A DNA stretch of 64,000 nucleotides, from contig NC_031476.1 of NCBI RefSeq assembly GCF_000006565.2, positions 5,393,900-5,457,899 on the forward strand, read 5' to 3'. The translations under genes were made by a program, and so were the position numbers. Shown here piece by piece: positions 48,660-59,106 of the stretch (its first letter is position 1; every line of letters starts with the position of its first letter). The DNA is from Toxoplasma gondii ME49 (taxonomy: Eukaryota; Apicomplexa; Conoidasida; Eucoccidiorida; Sarcocystidae). The notes beneath the pieces were generated by a model that was not told where the DNA came from, ran no database searches, and worked only from the letters and a program-made list of their open reading frames with translations.

Positions 48660-50634
48660 CGCGGTGAGAAATTCTGGCACTTATTTCCTGTTCTGCACCG
48701 TGCGTGCGCTGCAAACAGTCACGCAAGTACACTTGAGGCACTGCTGTCCACGGGACTTCGACAGTCACGCATTTGTCCAAGTGTGTGCCAAAAGAATCCC
48801 AGGTTCAAGGGCAACCGGTGACTCGCTCGCGTGCAAGAGGTGCTCGTTGGAGTGGACGACGACAAAGTACGGCGGTCTGTGCTGCGCCCTTCCCTCACCG
48901 GAAAAGAATGAAGATAGCTGAAACAGAAACCGGTCTCTAGGTGTCAAGTGCAGTGGAATTTCTTCTGTGCTGCAACCTCCGCGCGGTGACGTCGGCGATA
49001 TACAGGGCTTGACTCAGCTTAGTCACGAACCTGGGTCCCCCGACGGGTCCCGTCACAGGCCTCCATGTACCAAGGATACAGACCCTCCGAAAGTGCGGTA
49101 GAGAACTAGCGAAACATGCCAACGAAGTCAAGCGGCCATTGACTTGCAAAAAGTCTGGTGCCCTCCCCCCACACACTAAGTCTCTGCACCTGCACCACCC
49201 CGTCCACGCGGTTGCCAAACGTCGAGCGGACAGTGGTTTTTCTTGCGGTGGTGAATTCGAACAGCGACGCAGGAAAGCTGCGAGGAAAACTTTTAGAGCC
49301 ACTGAGAAAACCAAATTTCTCCTCAAAAATCCGCAGTAGAGATCGCACGCGCTCCAGAAAAACTTTTGGCGTCCCAGTCCTCACCGAGCGTCCGCGAATT
49401 CCTGCCACTGGGCCCCCCCGTCCGCATTCTACGCTGTAAACGCCGCGTCCGCAGATGAAACGTGTGTGTATTGCGTACCCAGAGGTAAACACATCGCCAG
49501 CCAGCTTATCGCGGAAACCGGATACTCGAAGAACGTGGAGAAGGAAAAAACGTCGAAGCCGGATCCGCCTTTGAAATTTACCATCGCTAGCGTCCTCAGA
49601 CGAGGTTAACGCATTCTGTGCCTTGCTGGCGGCTGGTGCGCCGGCCGCTCGTTGAGGTCCGGGAGTTCAGGAGGCATCAGGAGTGTCAGCAGGGATGGAA
49701 CGTAGCTTCTCTTCGGCTAGTGTACGGTATTATGGTATTCAGGCTATGTATTTCCTCGACGGGACAAGCTGACACGGAGCGACTGCACGTGTGCCGGAAA
49801 GACCAGAATGGCAGTCAGTTCATTCAGTTCTGCCTCGAAGTTCCCGATGGAGTGTTTGCTAGAGTGCTGTAACCTGGAGACCTTCCACATAAGGTTCAGG
49901 TACAATTGTGGTGACTATCTACGTGTTGCGAAAATTGCCGAGCCGCGGTGCTCCTGATTTAATGTCAGAAAGTCAGAACCGACCCACGACGAGCAGCACC
50001 AGAGGGGCCGTGTTCAGACTGAGGCATCAGTATATGTTGAATCATTATACGGTCCAGTCTCGTGCCTGACACAGTCTCGCCTAACGTTTTTGTGGCGCAT
50101 GACTGTACACAGTCCTTTTCCCGGGTAGACCCAACAGAATCAGACACACATGGCCGTTAACGTTCTCAACGAACCTTCTGACAGTCTGGGAAAGATACAA
50201 CCGTACCGGTTGCACCAAAATATATAGAACTTAAGCCAGTGGCATTCTCCTATTCAGAGAGCACCAGACGCCGAATCACCCGCTGTGGCTGCAACAAGAG
50301 GGAATTTTGAATGCAGTCACGCGCGCATCCACATAAAAAACGTTACACACACACACACTTCGACCACTGCTGTAATACCTTGAGCAACGGTCAAGACCAC
50401 GCAGTCAACACATCGTTCATCACCAGAAGGCAAACATGCGAAGAAACGCAGCGGATATCTCAGAAATCGTCTGCAGTGATGAAGATCCTTTTGAAGAGGC
50501 GGTCCTAAATTGTTTCCAGTCACTACACGTTCGGCTGCGCGATGTCGCGAGTGTAACTCCTCTCTGCACCCCCTTGTTTCTAGCTGGTGGTTTTCGAGCG
50601 TGCATGTTCCTGACAAGTGGTTCCGAATTCCGGA
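48660..50634. other. Spacer between the two WGxxCxGWG paralogues
   Basis: It holds an open minus-strand frame at 49106-49492 (128 codons, no ATG at its start, ends PLDFVGMFR) that might be an exon of the downstream paralogue. A plus-strand stretch near 48800-48900 encodes a cysteine cluster (CKRCSLEWTTTKYGGLCC) that I could not tie to a gene. Otherwise only short ORFs. Confidence 0.45.
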
Positions 50635-52026
50635 CTACATTCTAAGAAGTCCATCTTCAACAACCTTTGGAGCGGATGACACGTTCCTGTCGCTCCACTC
50701 ACACGTCATTCGCTTCCCATGTCTGCTGCTCGAATTCAAGGGAGAACGCGCAGCCACGACGCACTCAGCATTCCAGCCGCATGCGTTGACGCCGGCGGCG
50801 CCGTGGTGGGGTTCGGTCAGAAGAGTGGCTGGACCCAGAGAAAAGTACGATCCCTCTGCTGAAGCCACCGGCTCTGTTGTTCGCGTAGGTGCACATGCGG
50901 CAGAAGCCGGCACAGCTGTGGACACTGGCGCAGGCACCGGGGTGCCTGGACCAGATGCGACCCACGAGAGTGGGACCGTCGCTCCTTGCAGCGTGGATCC
51001 TGGAATCGCTGCAGCTGACACGGACGATGCTGGCACCGCTGAGGGGACAAATGAGACTCGCATCGGTGCTCGCACAGACGATGGCAGGACAGTTACAGAT
51101 CCGCGAGCAGGCGCCGGCACTCGTTCCGCCGGCAAGACCACAGAGCTGGGGTTTCCCCAGACGCCCGCGCTACCGTCCTCTGGCGGATAGGGGGAAGTGA
51201 CACCGACGAATCCAGGTTGCTGCAGCGCAGGAATGGAAAATCCCGGGGGCGGCTGCCCCCACCCCATACAGAAGAAACCCCAGGACCCGACAGGTTTAGT
51301 GGCCGCGTTCCCAGCCGCCGCCTCAGGTGTCTCGAGTCCTCGAAGAGCCGCTGCAATTCCCTTCAGAGCACCTGCGATCTCATCCACTTGACCTCTGGGT
51401 TTTCCAGGCTCTCCTGGTTGGCTCGACGGCCTGCTCGTTGTGGAGGGTTCGCCTCGTCCTTCTGTCGCGAGGCGTCGGTCAGTGATTTGAACTGGGTGAA
51501 GCGCCTGCTGAATAGAATTAACAGGTGTCGCCGCTGACACCTCCTGCACTGAAGGACGCGGAATCGAATTTGCGTCGCTTGCGCCTCCGTAGAGGCACGA
51601 CGCCTCTGTCTCAGCGCCTCCAAAAGGCTCTCCCGACTTCGAGGCGAGGACTGCCTCCGCGCCAGAGGTCTCCAGACAAGTCTGCATGCGTTTCTCCGAC
51701 CTCTGCCGCTTCCGCCGCTCACGTCGTGACTCTGGCTGTGTGCGCGTAGCAGAGTTGCTCCCCGGAGTGTGCGGGTTTCTCCCACCAACACCTCGCGAAG
51801 AGGCTTGAGCTGGCCGGACACGAGCTCTGCGAGATTCACCAACATGTTCCCACCCCGGTTCTCGAGAAGCGGGAGCAAAAAAGCGAGAAATCGCTGCATC
51901 TGCTGCGGCCGCGGCCGAGCGGCGAGGCCGGTGAGGCACCATTTCCGAAGGCGTGTCAACGGTGGAGGGAACAGACGCAATGGCTTGCGCCTCTCCGCCG
52001 CTGGGTTCGGTGGCCGCCCCCTTCAT
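50635..52026 (-). CDS. Uncharacterised Ala/Pro/Ser-rich protein, WGxxCxGWGxPPP family member 2
   Basis: The frame is open from 52158 to the stop at 50635. The first ATG is at 52026, giving 463 residues. A basic segment (RRERRKRQRSEKR) lies near residue 100. At about residues 220-260 an Ala/Leu helix (EIAGALKGIAAALRGLE) precedes GSWGFFCMGWGQPPPGF, matching member 1 at W, G, C, GWG and PPP. The C-terminal third is low complexity (Ala/Pro/Val/Ser), then ends CEWSDRNVSSAPKVVEDG. There is no signal peptide, membrane span or known domain. The shared motif sits after the helix in both proteins while the flanks have diverged, so the motif is probably the constrained part. An open minus frame upstream (52676-53047) lacks an ATG and may be an exon. 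Confidence 0.66.
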   Translation of the reverse strand: MKGAATEPSGGEAQAIASVPSTVDTPSEMVPHRPRRSAAAAADAAISRFFAPASREPGWEHVGESRRARVRPAQASSRGVGGRNPHTPGSNSATRTQPESRRERRKRQRSEKRMQTCLETSGAEAVLASKSGEPFGGAETEASCLYGGASDANSIPRPSVQEVSAATPVNSIQQALHPVQITDRRLATEGRGEPSTTSRPSSQPGEPGKPRGQVDEIAGALKGIAAALRGLETPEAAAGNAATKPVGSWGFFCMGWGQPPPGFSIPALQQPGFVGVTSPYPPEDGSAGVWGNPSSVVLPAERVPAPARGSVTVLPSSVRAPMRVSFVPSAVPASSVSAAAIPGSTLQGATVPLSWVASGPGTPVPAPVSTAVPASAACAPTRTTEPVASAEGSYFSLGPATLLTEPHHGAAGVNACGWNAECVVAARSPLNSSSRHGKRMTCEWSDRNVSSAPKVVEDGLLRM

Positions 52027-55000
52027 GTGTCCTGCGGCTTTGTCTCCCAAAAAAGCGTTGTTTTTCGAGGGCCAACTGATAGATAGGACAGGTTCCAGGC
52101 GAAGGGGAACTTCCGCCGTGGCTTGTGGCCTCACTGAGGAGCTTCTGGCGTTCCGCAAAGCACGGTCAAAATACCCTGCAATTCAAAGTGATATACAGGT
52201 AATCAATGAAGAGAAGGCGGTCTTCGACGGCACACCCGACAGAACAGATCTAAACAGGACTACCTCCAAAGGCGAGTTTCAGCCACGGCTCGCGCGGCAT
52301 TGCCGAGACCGTAGACTGAGAAGCTTGCTGTGAATTCGTGGGGCTGCGGGATTTGTGAATTCACGGTAGCGGCCGGAAGAAGCGAAGGGGGGGGGGGATA
52401 CGAGCCGGCCTTCCCGACGTAGGTCCAAAACTGTGTACGAAGTTCGTCTAGTTGAAACAGAGAGTCGCTGCCTTTCTCGCTACAATCTTTGACCTGCAGA
52501 TCTCCTAAAACGGTTGCTACACTACATCTAGAAGCGCACTAGGCAACTGCGTTGACACCTCCGGGCAGACTCATCGCCGTCTCCTCGCTGTTCGCGAGTC
52601 GCGCCAGGCGCACTCCGTCGTCCAAATCTCAAATATCACAGGAGAGTATGTCGGAACGCAGTTAGTGCGGATCGGCTAGGAAGCCGCTTTCCCTGTGGAT
52701 GGAAGGCTTTGACAAGAGAATAGTTTCTGATCCACTTCCGGGAAATTTGGAATGATGGACCCTAGACGCTCAGCAGCTTCTGTGTAGTAGTCAGCAACTG
52801 GAAGTCGGGCAAAAGGAGAACGACGGACTAATTCGCGTTTCCATTTGCGGACACCAGCGGCAGCAATTGTTTGTCTCGATGCACTTGGGTGCTGGCCGGT
52901 CGTCGAGAAAAACGTTCCAGAACGCTCCAAAAGAACATATTTCTTCGGAAGAAAAGCGAGAGATGTGCAGGGATTTTCCGTCCGGCGGGCAGTCTCGTCC
53001 CCAGTTGCCTGGTCACCTCTCGTCGCTTCAGTGGGTGCACACTTCAAATGTCGGAGACGCCTCGAGCACCTTATCTGAGCGATGAAAAAAAAAGAATCTG
53101 AAAATCAAGTTGAGCATTATGCGTAGTGTGCACTTGGTCAACTCTCAGCGCGTTCGCGTGCGAGCACAGCTTTTACGCGGTAATGCATTGTTTCCTGCCC
53201 CCGACCCCGTTTGCGACACAAGCACGAGGACGACCATTTCAGAGCGGTTCGGTTTATGATCGCCGGACTCTCACTCATTAGCGTTTTCTCCTTGAAGCGA
53301 AGGGAAAGGAGCAGGAAACGTTCAGTTTTTTTCCAGAGTGATTTATCTTTTGCACAGTCGTGGGAGACGAACTGGGCGCTCGGTTGTACGGCCGAAGCGG
53401 TGTGCGTCTCCCTGGAGCCGTTGGCCTTCACCTCTGGCACAGTATGTGAATTTCGGCCACAAGGTTCGTTGACTGAGTCCCTCAAGAGGGTAATCGCGCG
53501 CAGGCTAGAGTATATCTACACAGATATTTGTGGTTTAGGGTGGACCCGGTTTTGTCACGTACTTTCCCTTAGATACCGTAACCCGAGGAATAGCTGTCGA
53601 CTGTGGGGTGCCGAGTGTCACAGGAATCCTCGTCGTCCTTTGTGTTCCACGGCCTCTCAAGAAAAGATTCGGTTTCGTTTTTCGCGAATTCGGCTGCAAA
53701 ACAGTGCACGGCAGGAGAAGTCTAGCTTCCTTAGCTTGGACAAGGACGAGAGTAGTGGATCCCTCGGCCGCACCGATGCCGTAGTGTTTCAGCTCACACA
53801 TCACAAACTGACCGAAAGCTGCTGACCGACCTTCTCGACGTTAAACTTCCATCAGGGATGTATAAGCTTGAGCGGTGAAATGTGTGCGGAGTTCGAGAGC
53901 CGGATTCTGGCGCTGCCGCTTCTCCCCACCGTCGGGCACTTTCTCAACCGGCAAAGCCGTCGCGAACTAAACCTAGATCGCCAAGGCAAGCATTTTCTTC
54001 AGATGCTCGGTTCAGGGTTCAGGGGACGTTCACCAGGTGTATTCTTAGAACGACGCACGTTATCGGAGGCGCACATAGAGGTTATCCTGTGAGGATATAC
54101 ACTGTGGCAAACCTCATGAGCATACTCGTAGACATCTGTGTAACGGTAAAGAGAGCATTTTACCTAGCGTTTTGCACGCTGTTCGCCCGCACGACAGTAC
54201 TTGCTGCGGCAGCTGGCGTGACTAATATTGAGTCAGTCGGAAGCCCAGCTGTACAGCTGGTTTGTGCAGGCGCTCCATATGCGAAAGTCCTGAACTCACC
54301 GCCCGCTCCTTTAGCTACGCTCAAACGACCTCTGAACTCGAGTTACAGAGGTCTCAGTGCGATCGGCGGCTTGTGTTCCTACATTCAGGTCTATATGTCT
54401 CTTCTGGTTCGATGAAAAATTCGGGGTTGTGATCATGTGGTTGACACTGTGACCGTCTGTGAGACACTGCCGTACTAGGCGGGCAGGTATATCTGTCCGT
54501 CGCTACCAAAATTGGCACTGGGAAGTTCTTTTATCCTCTTCATTTACCGAGGAAACGGCACAGCTGCTCGAGGTGGCGCAGTGGTGGCGTGCGGACACCC
54601 TTAGTCGAATGTAGGTTACCCCAACGTCTGCGGAGCACTCGGAACGCTGTGAGTGCTGATAGACGAGCCCCTGCGATGGCAACGGTGCGTTTGTCCATCT
54701 GCTAAGAAACGTACAACGATGTAGACGAAAGGCCAGATGGATAAGAGGCACGATCTTCACGGGGCAACTGCTCACACATGTGCCTCTCAGATTGGACGGT
54801 ATCCAACGGGACCAACACACACAGGTGTGGTGTGTCGTTAATCATAGCGGCATGCCACTTAAAGTTTCGGGACTTTCCATCGTCTGCTTACCCCTGTTAT
54901 TCTCTGAAATGTTCGGCATTCTTCTTCACACTCTACATCCGTTCAAGAACTCCCGTGGTTGTATGGCTTTTTCCGCTACCGAGAAACAAGCTTGTAGCGT

Positions 55001-58000
55001 CAGTAAGCGACCTACGCGTCAGGGACGCAGCGACCTAAAGAGCGACACGGGCATCGTGGCCTGCCCTCAACAGGGAGAACTCGCCGAGATACTTCTTGCG
55101 TTCGCTTGTTTTATACGTCCACATTCTCATATGCGACTGACCACCTGCTCAGGACCGACCGTGTCAGAGCATACACGTTGGGCAGACCAGCAAAGCCGTT
55201 TCGATGAAGTCGGTGTCTTGTGTAGTCAAAGGTTTTGCTGGGTTCGTCTTCTCTCATACACAAACAGGTATGGCTATGTACTGCCGGCGCGGGGTTACGT
55301 GCGAAAGATCTGATCAACAGTCTCGTGTGTCAAAATGGTAAGACTTACCTGTGAGTAGCCTGACAAGCCGCTGTCGATGAGCAGTGCCTAGAAAACGTCC
55401 GTCTGTGTGTGTTTTCCAAGAATTTTCCTGTTTTTTTGTCGTCCGTCACTCCTCTGTGGTCTCATGCTGTCCGTGGAGGGGGGGGGTGCTCAAATCCAAA
55501 GTCGGGAACGAGTACTTGCCCGGTGCCTGAGTTGGGCTTTGTTTCTCTCGATCTTCCTCATGTGGCAGCAAAGTAAATCCTTTTTTCGCGCTGGAGATCT
55601 TTGATGGGGGAAAGTTGAGTCGGTTCGTCCTGTCTTCGTCAAGGAGCAGGTGACAACTGTGCCAGAGGAAAAGCTTGTCTAGTCATTCCATTATGCTTAC
55701 CTCCGGAATGAGGGAATTTACTAGAGAGGAGCATCGCGTAGAAGGTTTCAGCAAACGGGTGTGTGGTGTGGAGCGTCTGATGAGGCAGGTACACTGTAAA
55801 GTGCCTCTTCGACTCATCATTCACTACTTTCTCTGCGTAGAATTTGACAGTCGAGCACTGTGTAGAGAAAACAAGAAAACGCAGGTGTCGTAGATATGAT
55901 TCAGAGAAATCAGATGAAAGAAGGATTTCTCAGTGCTTTGTAGGAGCCGGCATTTTACCTTAAGACGAGAGAATATCAGGTGTTTTTGTATAATTGTTGA
56001 AATGCGCTTCTTCGAGGAACGGAAGTTGTTACCGGATATAGTGGACAATGGGTTAATGCGAGTGTAGTGCCGCCTATTTCACGCGAGAGGTTGCCGTTGG
56101 CGATGCGCAAGAGCACGACTAGACAATTAAACCCAAAGTTTTATGCGGGACGTATATACTTTTCGTCGTGTCCCGGAAACTGTATGTATATGTTTCGAGT
56201 TGTATTACTCAGTGTCATTTTGCTTGATGTTCATTCTTCAGGCGTGATGGAACTGGGTACGTCAACGATATGGCGGTTCACGTTTTCGGATGAGCTCCTC
56301 AGCGTGTGTGCACATGTATGTGTAAAGCCACGTACATGCATAGGTAAGACGATCACCATAATTGTCAGCAAAAGACAATGCAACAAACCAATTCCTCTTC
56401 ACTCGTAAGCACGCCAAGGGTTTCTCTGGAGGTGCCGCCGGAGTTGCTTGTGACTTCAAAAGCGCCTGAAAAGAAGGTACTTGCTTCTCGATTCTTGTTG
56501 TCATTATATCGGCTGTGTCGTCTTCACGTTACAGGGATTCACATCCATTCTAATTTGTGTGGCTTGCATGGGTTCACTCTCACGTTTCACGACGCGGTAG
56601 AGCAGTGTGTCTTTTTCTCTGCCCCTTGTTCTCGCGCGGTCGGTGGTGAATGCGGAGCACAGGGACAGTTGAATTGTGGCGCTGGTCTCTTGATGCTGCG
56701 CCGAGCTACACACCACGCACAATTGATGCGTGACAAAACCGGCGTGGAGTTTGTTTTTCGTTATGCCACCGTGGACGGCCTCAATGTACACTGACGGACG
56801 CGAACACCTTTCTGAAATTCCTTATGGCACATGCGTTTTTAAATCTACTACAGGATTATACGGCGAACCCGAAAAAGTTGAAAACCTTGTCTTTGTGTCA
56901 GTGTGCTTGGGTGGGCGCTGGGTGTGCGTGTGTGTGGAGAGAGGCAAATGAAAAGACATTTGTCTGCACATGCACATACACTGTGTTTATGTGCGTCCAA
57001 TTCCGCAAGAGACATTACTTCGAAGCTTCGGAGCACATGGCTCTGTTGTTGTCTGCTCGTGTCTGGATTTCGGCGGTGGTACGGCTCGTTTTGCCTTTTT
57101 CGAGATGGACAGACGGCACACAGACCGCTGTACGTGCTTCGCTACACAATTCATACGGTTCCGTGAGTCGCCCTCCGCAGACGAAAGATGGGGAAGAAAC
57201 GAGATTCAGAAACGCAGAGCTCTTCTTTCATCAGTGGAAAGATGTGCACATCGACCCACCCATGCGTGCCAGCAGAAAATCCATTGCATTCTGGGTGGTT
57301 TGCGTAAAGAGAGGTTTTGACAAAAACAGAGGGAAAGAAAGAGGCATTCCACACTTTGTGCTCTCCTTCAGAGAGACACAGACACACTGGATGGGACTGA
57401 ACCTCCGGCTATACTACTTCTTTTCACGACGCCAGAAACCGAGAAAAGCGGAAGCACACGGACGAAAAGCTACATCCCCTCTTCTTCTGTCTGCAGGAAG
57501 AACACTCCGGCGCGGTAGCACCTGACCCCCGTGTGGCAACTGCATGCGCGCCACTAGACGCGTGCATCTGGCCAAAAAGATTAGGTTGCACCTACGTTTT
57601 GGTATCAGCAAAGCTTTGCCTACATTACTATTTCTGCAGACACACTCCCCAATGCACAACACACTCATACATGCAAACGCATACGCACGCTGATATAAAA
57701 GGAGTACGGCTCTGTGCAAGCGACCACAAGAGCACCCGTCCCCCATACAGAGGTATGCAGGCGTCCGTATCAGGCACACGAATCCAGCGGGTGACCTTTC
57801 CCAGTGTCAGTCTGTCGGCACATAAGGCCCTGAGAGCATTTCGTCAGGCGGCGGTGCGAAGCTTAGTTTGTTGGGTCTGCGATTTGGCGCGACGACTGCA
57901 GGGTGTCCGGGGGATCGAGACCTGAAAAAAAAAATAACGCTTCTTGCCCGCGTTTGTTCTGGTGTGTCGACATGTCTTCCCCAACCTCTTTGACCTCTCC

Positions 58001-58339
58001 TTCTCTCCCTCACACTCTCCAGTTTCACCACCGGCGACATGTGAACTCCACAAACAGGTCGCGACAAAGCTGGAACAGAACAGGAGACACGCCAGCTTGG
58101 TACAGCCAGCCAAGTGTTTTGTGACTGCTGGAGAGCACCAGCCCACTGGACTGTTGACAACCGTAAAAAGCGTTGGATTTCAATTTCCCGAGACACTAAG
58201 ATTATTCCAAGGCGCGTAAATGTCCAGAACGAAACGCAAGTTGAGTTTCACACCTGTATGTCTACCTAGAGACCGATGTGCCATGCACCTTCTAAGAGAG
58301 TGGACACCACGGACACAGACGGCAAAGAAAAGGCGTTGC
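52027..58339. other. Gene-poor part of the microsatellite-free block
   Basis: There is no recognisable domain on either strand. ORFs of some length exist (52676-53047 minus, 53211-53825 plus, 53882-54415 plus, 54780-55313 plus, 56378-56794 plus, 56824-57525 plus), but chance ORFs of 200 codons are common in this window. The interval contains an 11-base G run (about 52387-52397) and a 9-base G run (about 55478-55486). There are no TA microsatellites. The 3' end of the KH-domain gene lies at the right border. Confidence 0.45.
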
Positions 58340-59075
58340 CTAGCTACCTCTCTCTTTTCCATCACGCAAGTCTGTCTGCGGGATTCGAAACGAGAAAAAA
58401 CAGAAAACGCGGCAAATCCGAGCTGACCTAGACCGGGACCTCCGGCCCTTCTTGTCTCGTCTTCTTCGCCGTCTTTCTTCAGCCTCGCGGCGCCGCCGTG
58501 CCATCTCCTGCTCGTCCGGCAGGCCAGTCTGCCAGAAGCTGTTGGCGATCATCTGCTGCACGTTGCCTACGGCGGAAGTTACGCTTCTGATCGAGAGACG
58601 CACGACAGAGTTTCAGCAACACAGCAACAGCAGGCGACCCATGCAAACTGCAGGGAGACACGGAGAAGCCAGCGACAGCCAGAGCGCACAACGATGCCGA
58701 ACGCCACTCACAAACGCCCGGATGCATCACCATGGACAGGCACCCGAGGCAAAATGCAGGCTTCAGCACCCTCGCGTCGTGTTCATGCGGAAACAGAGAA
58801 CTACCAGGCTCCGGCAGACGGAAAAAAGTCACCGGCGAGGTGCCCAATGAGAAGCAAAGGAAGAGCGACTGGACTGGAGACAAAAGAAACAAAACAAAGA
58901 AACAAAACACTCCGACGCACAATGATCGGTATATGAACGCCACTTACCGGAGATGCACTCCACCTCTGAACAATCCGACTATCACGAAGAAACGCATGGA
59001 AAGAAAAACACACTGCATGCATGTTTACTCCGCGAAAGAGGCGTCTGACCAATTTGGCTGCCGTTCGCTTAACGC

Positions 59076-59106
<31 letters not shown>

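Noticed and set aside
50510..51190. 226-codon plus-strand ORF
   Set aside because: It is the antisense shadow of the second WGxxCxGWGxPPP protein.
49106..53047. Idea that ORFs 49106-49492 and 52676-53047 are paralogous first exons of the WGxxCxGWG genes
   Set aside because: Position and strand are parallel, but by eye the peptides show no convincing similarity, and neither begins with ATG.
53211..57525. ORFs of 204 and 233 codons on the plus strand (53211-53825, 56824-57525)
   Set aside because: The longer one has an ATG, but neither has a recognisable domain, repeat or neighbour support. ORFs this long occur by chance elsewhere in the window.
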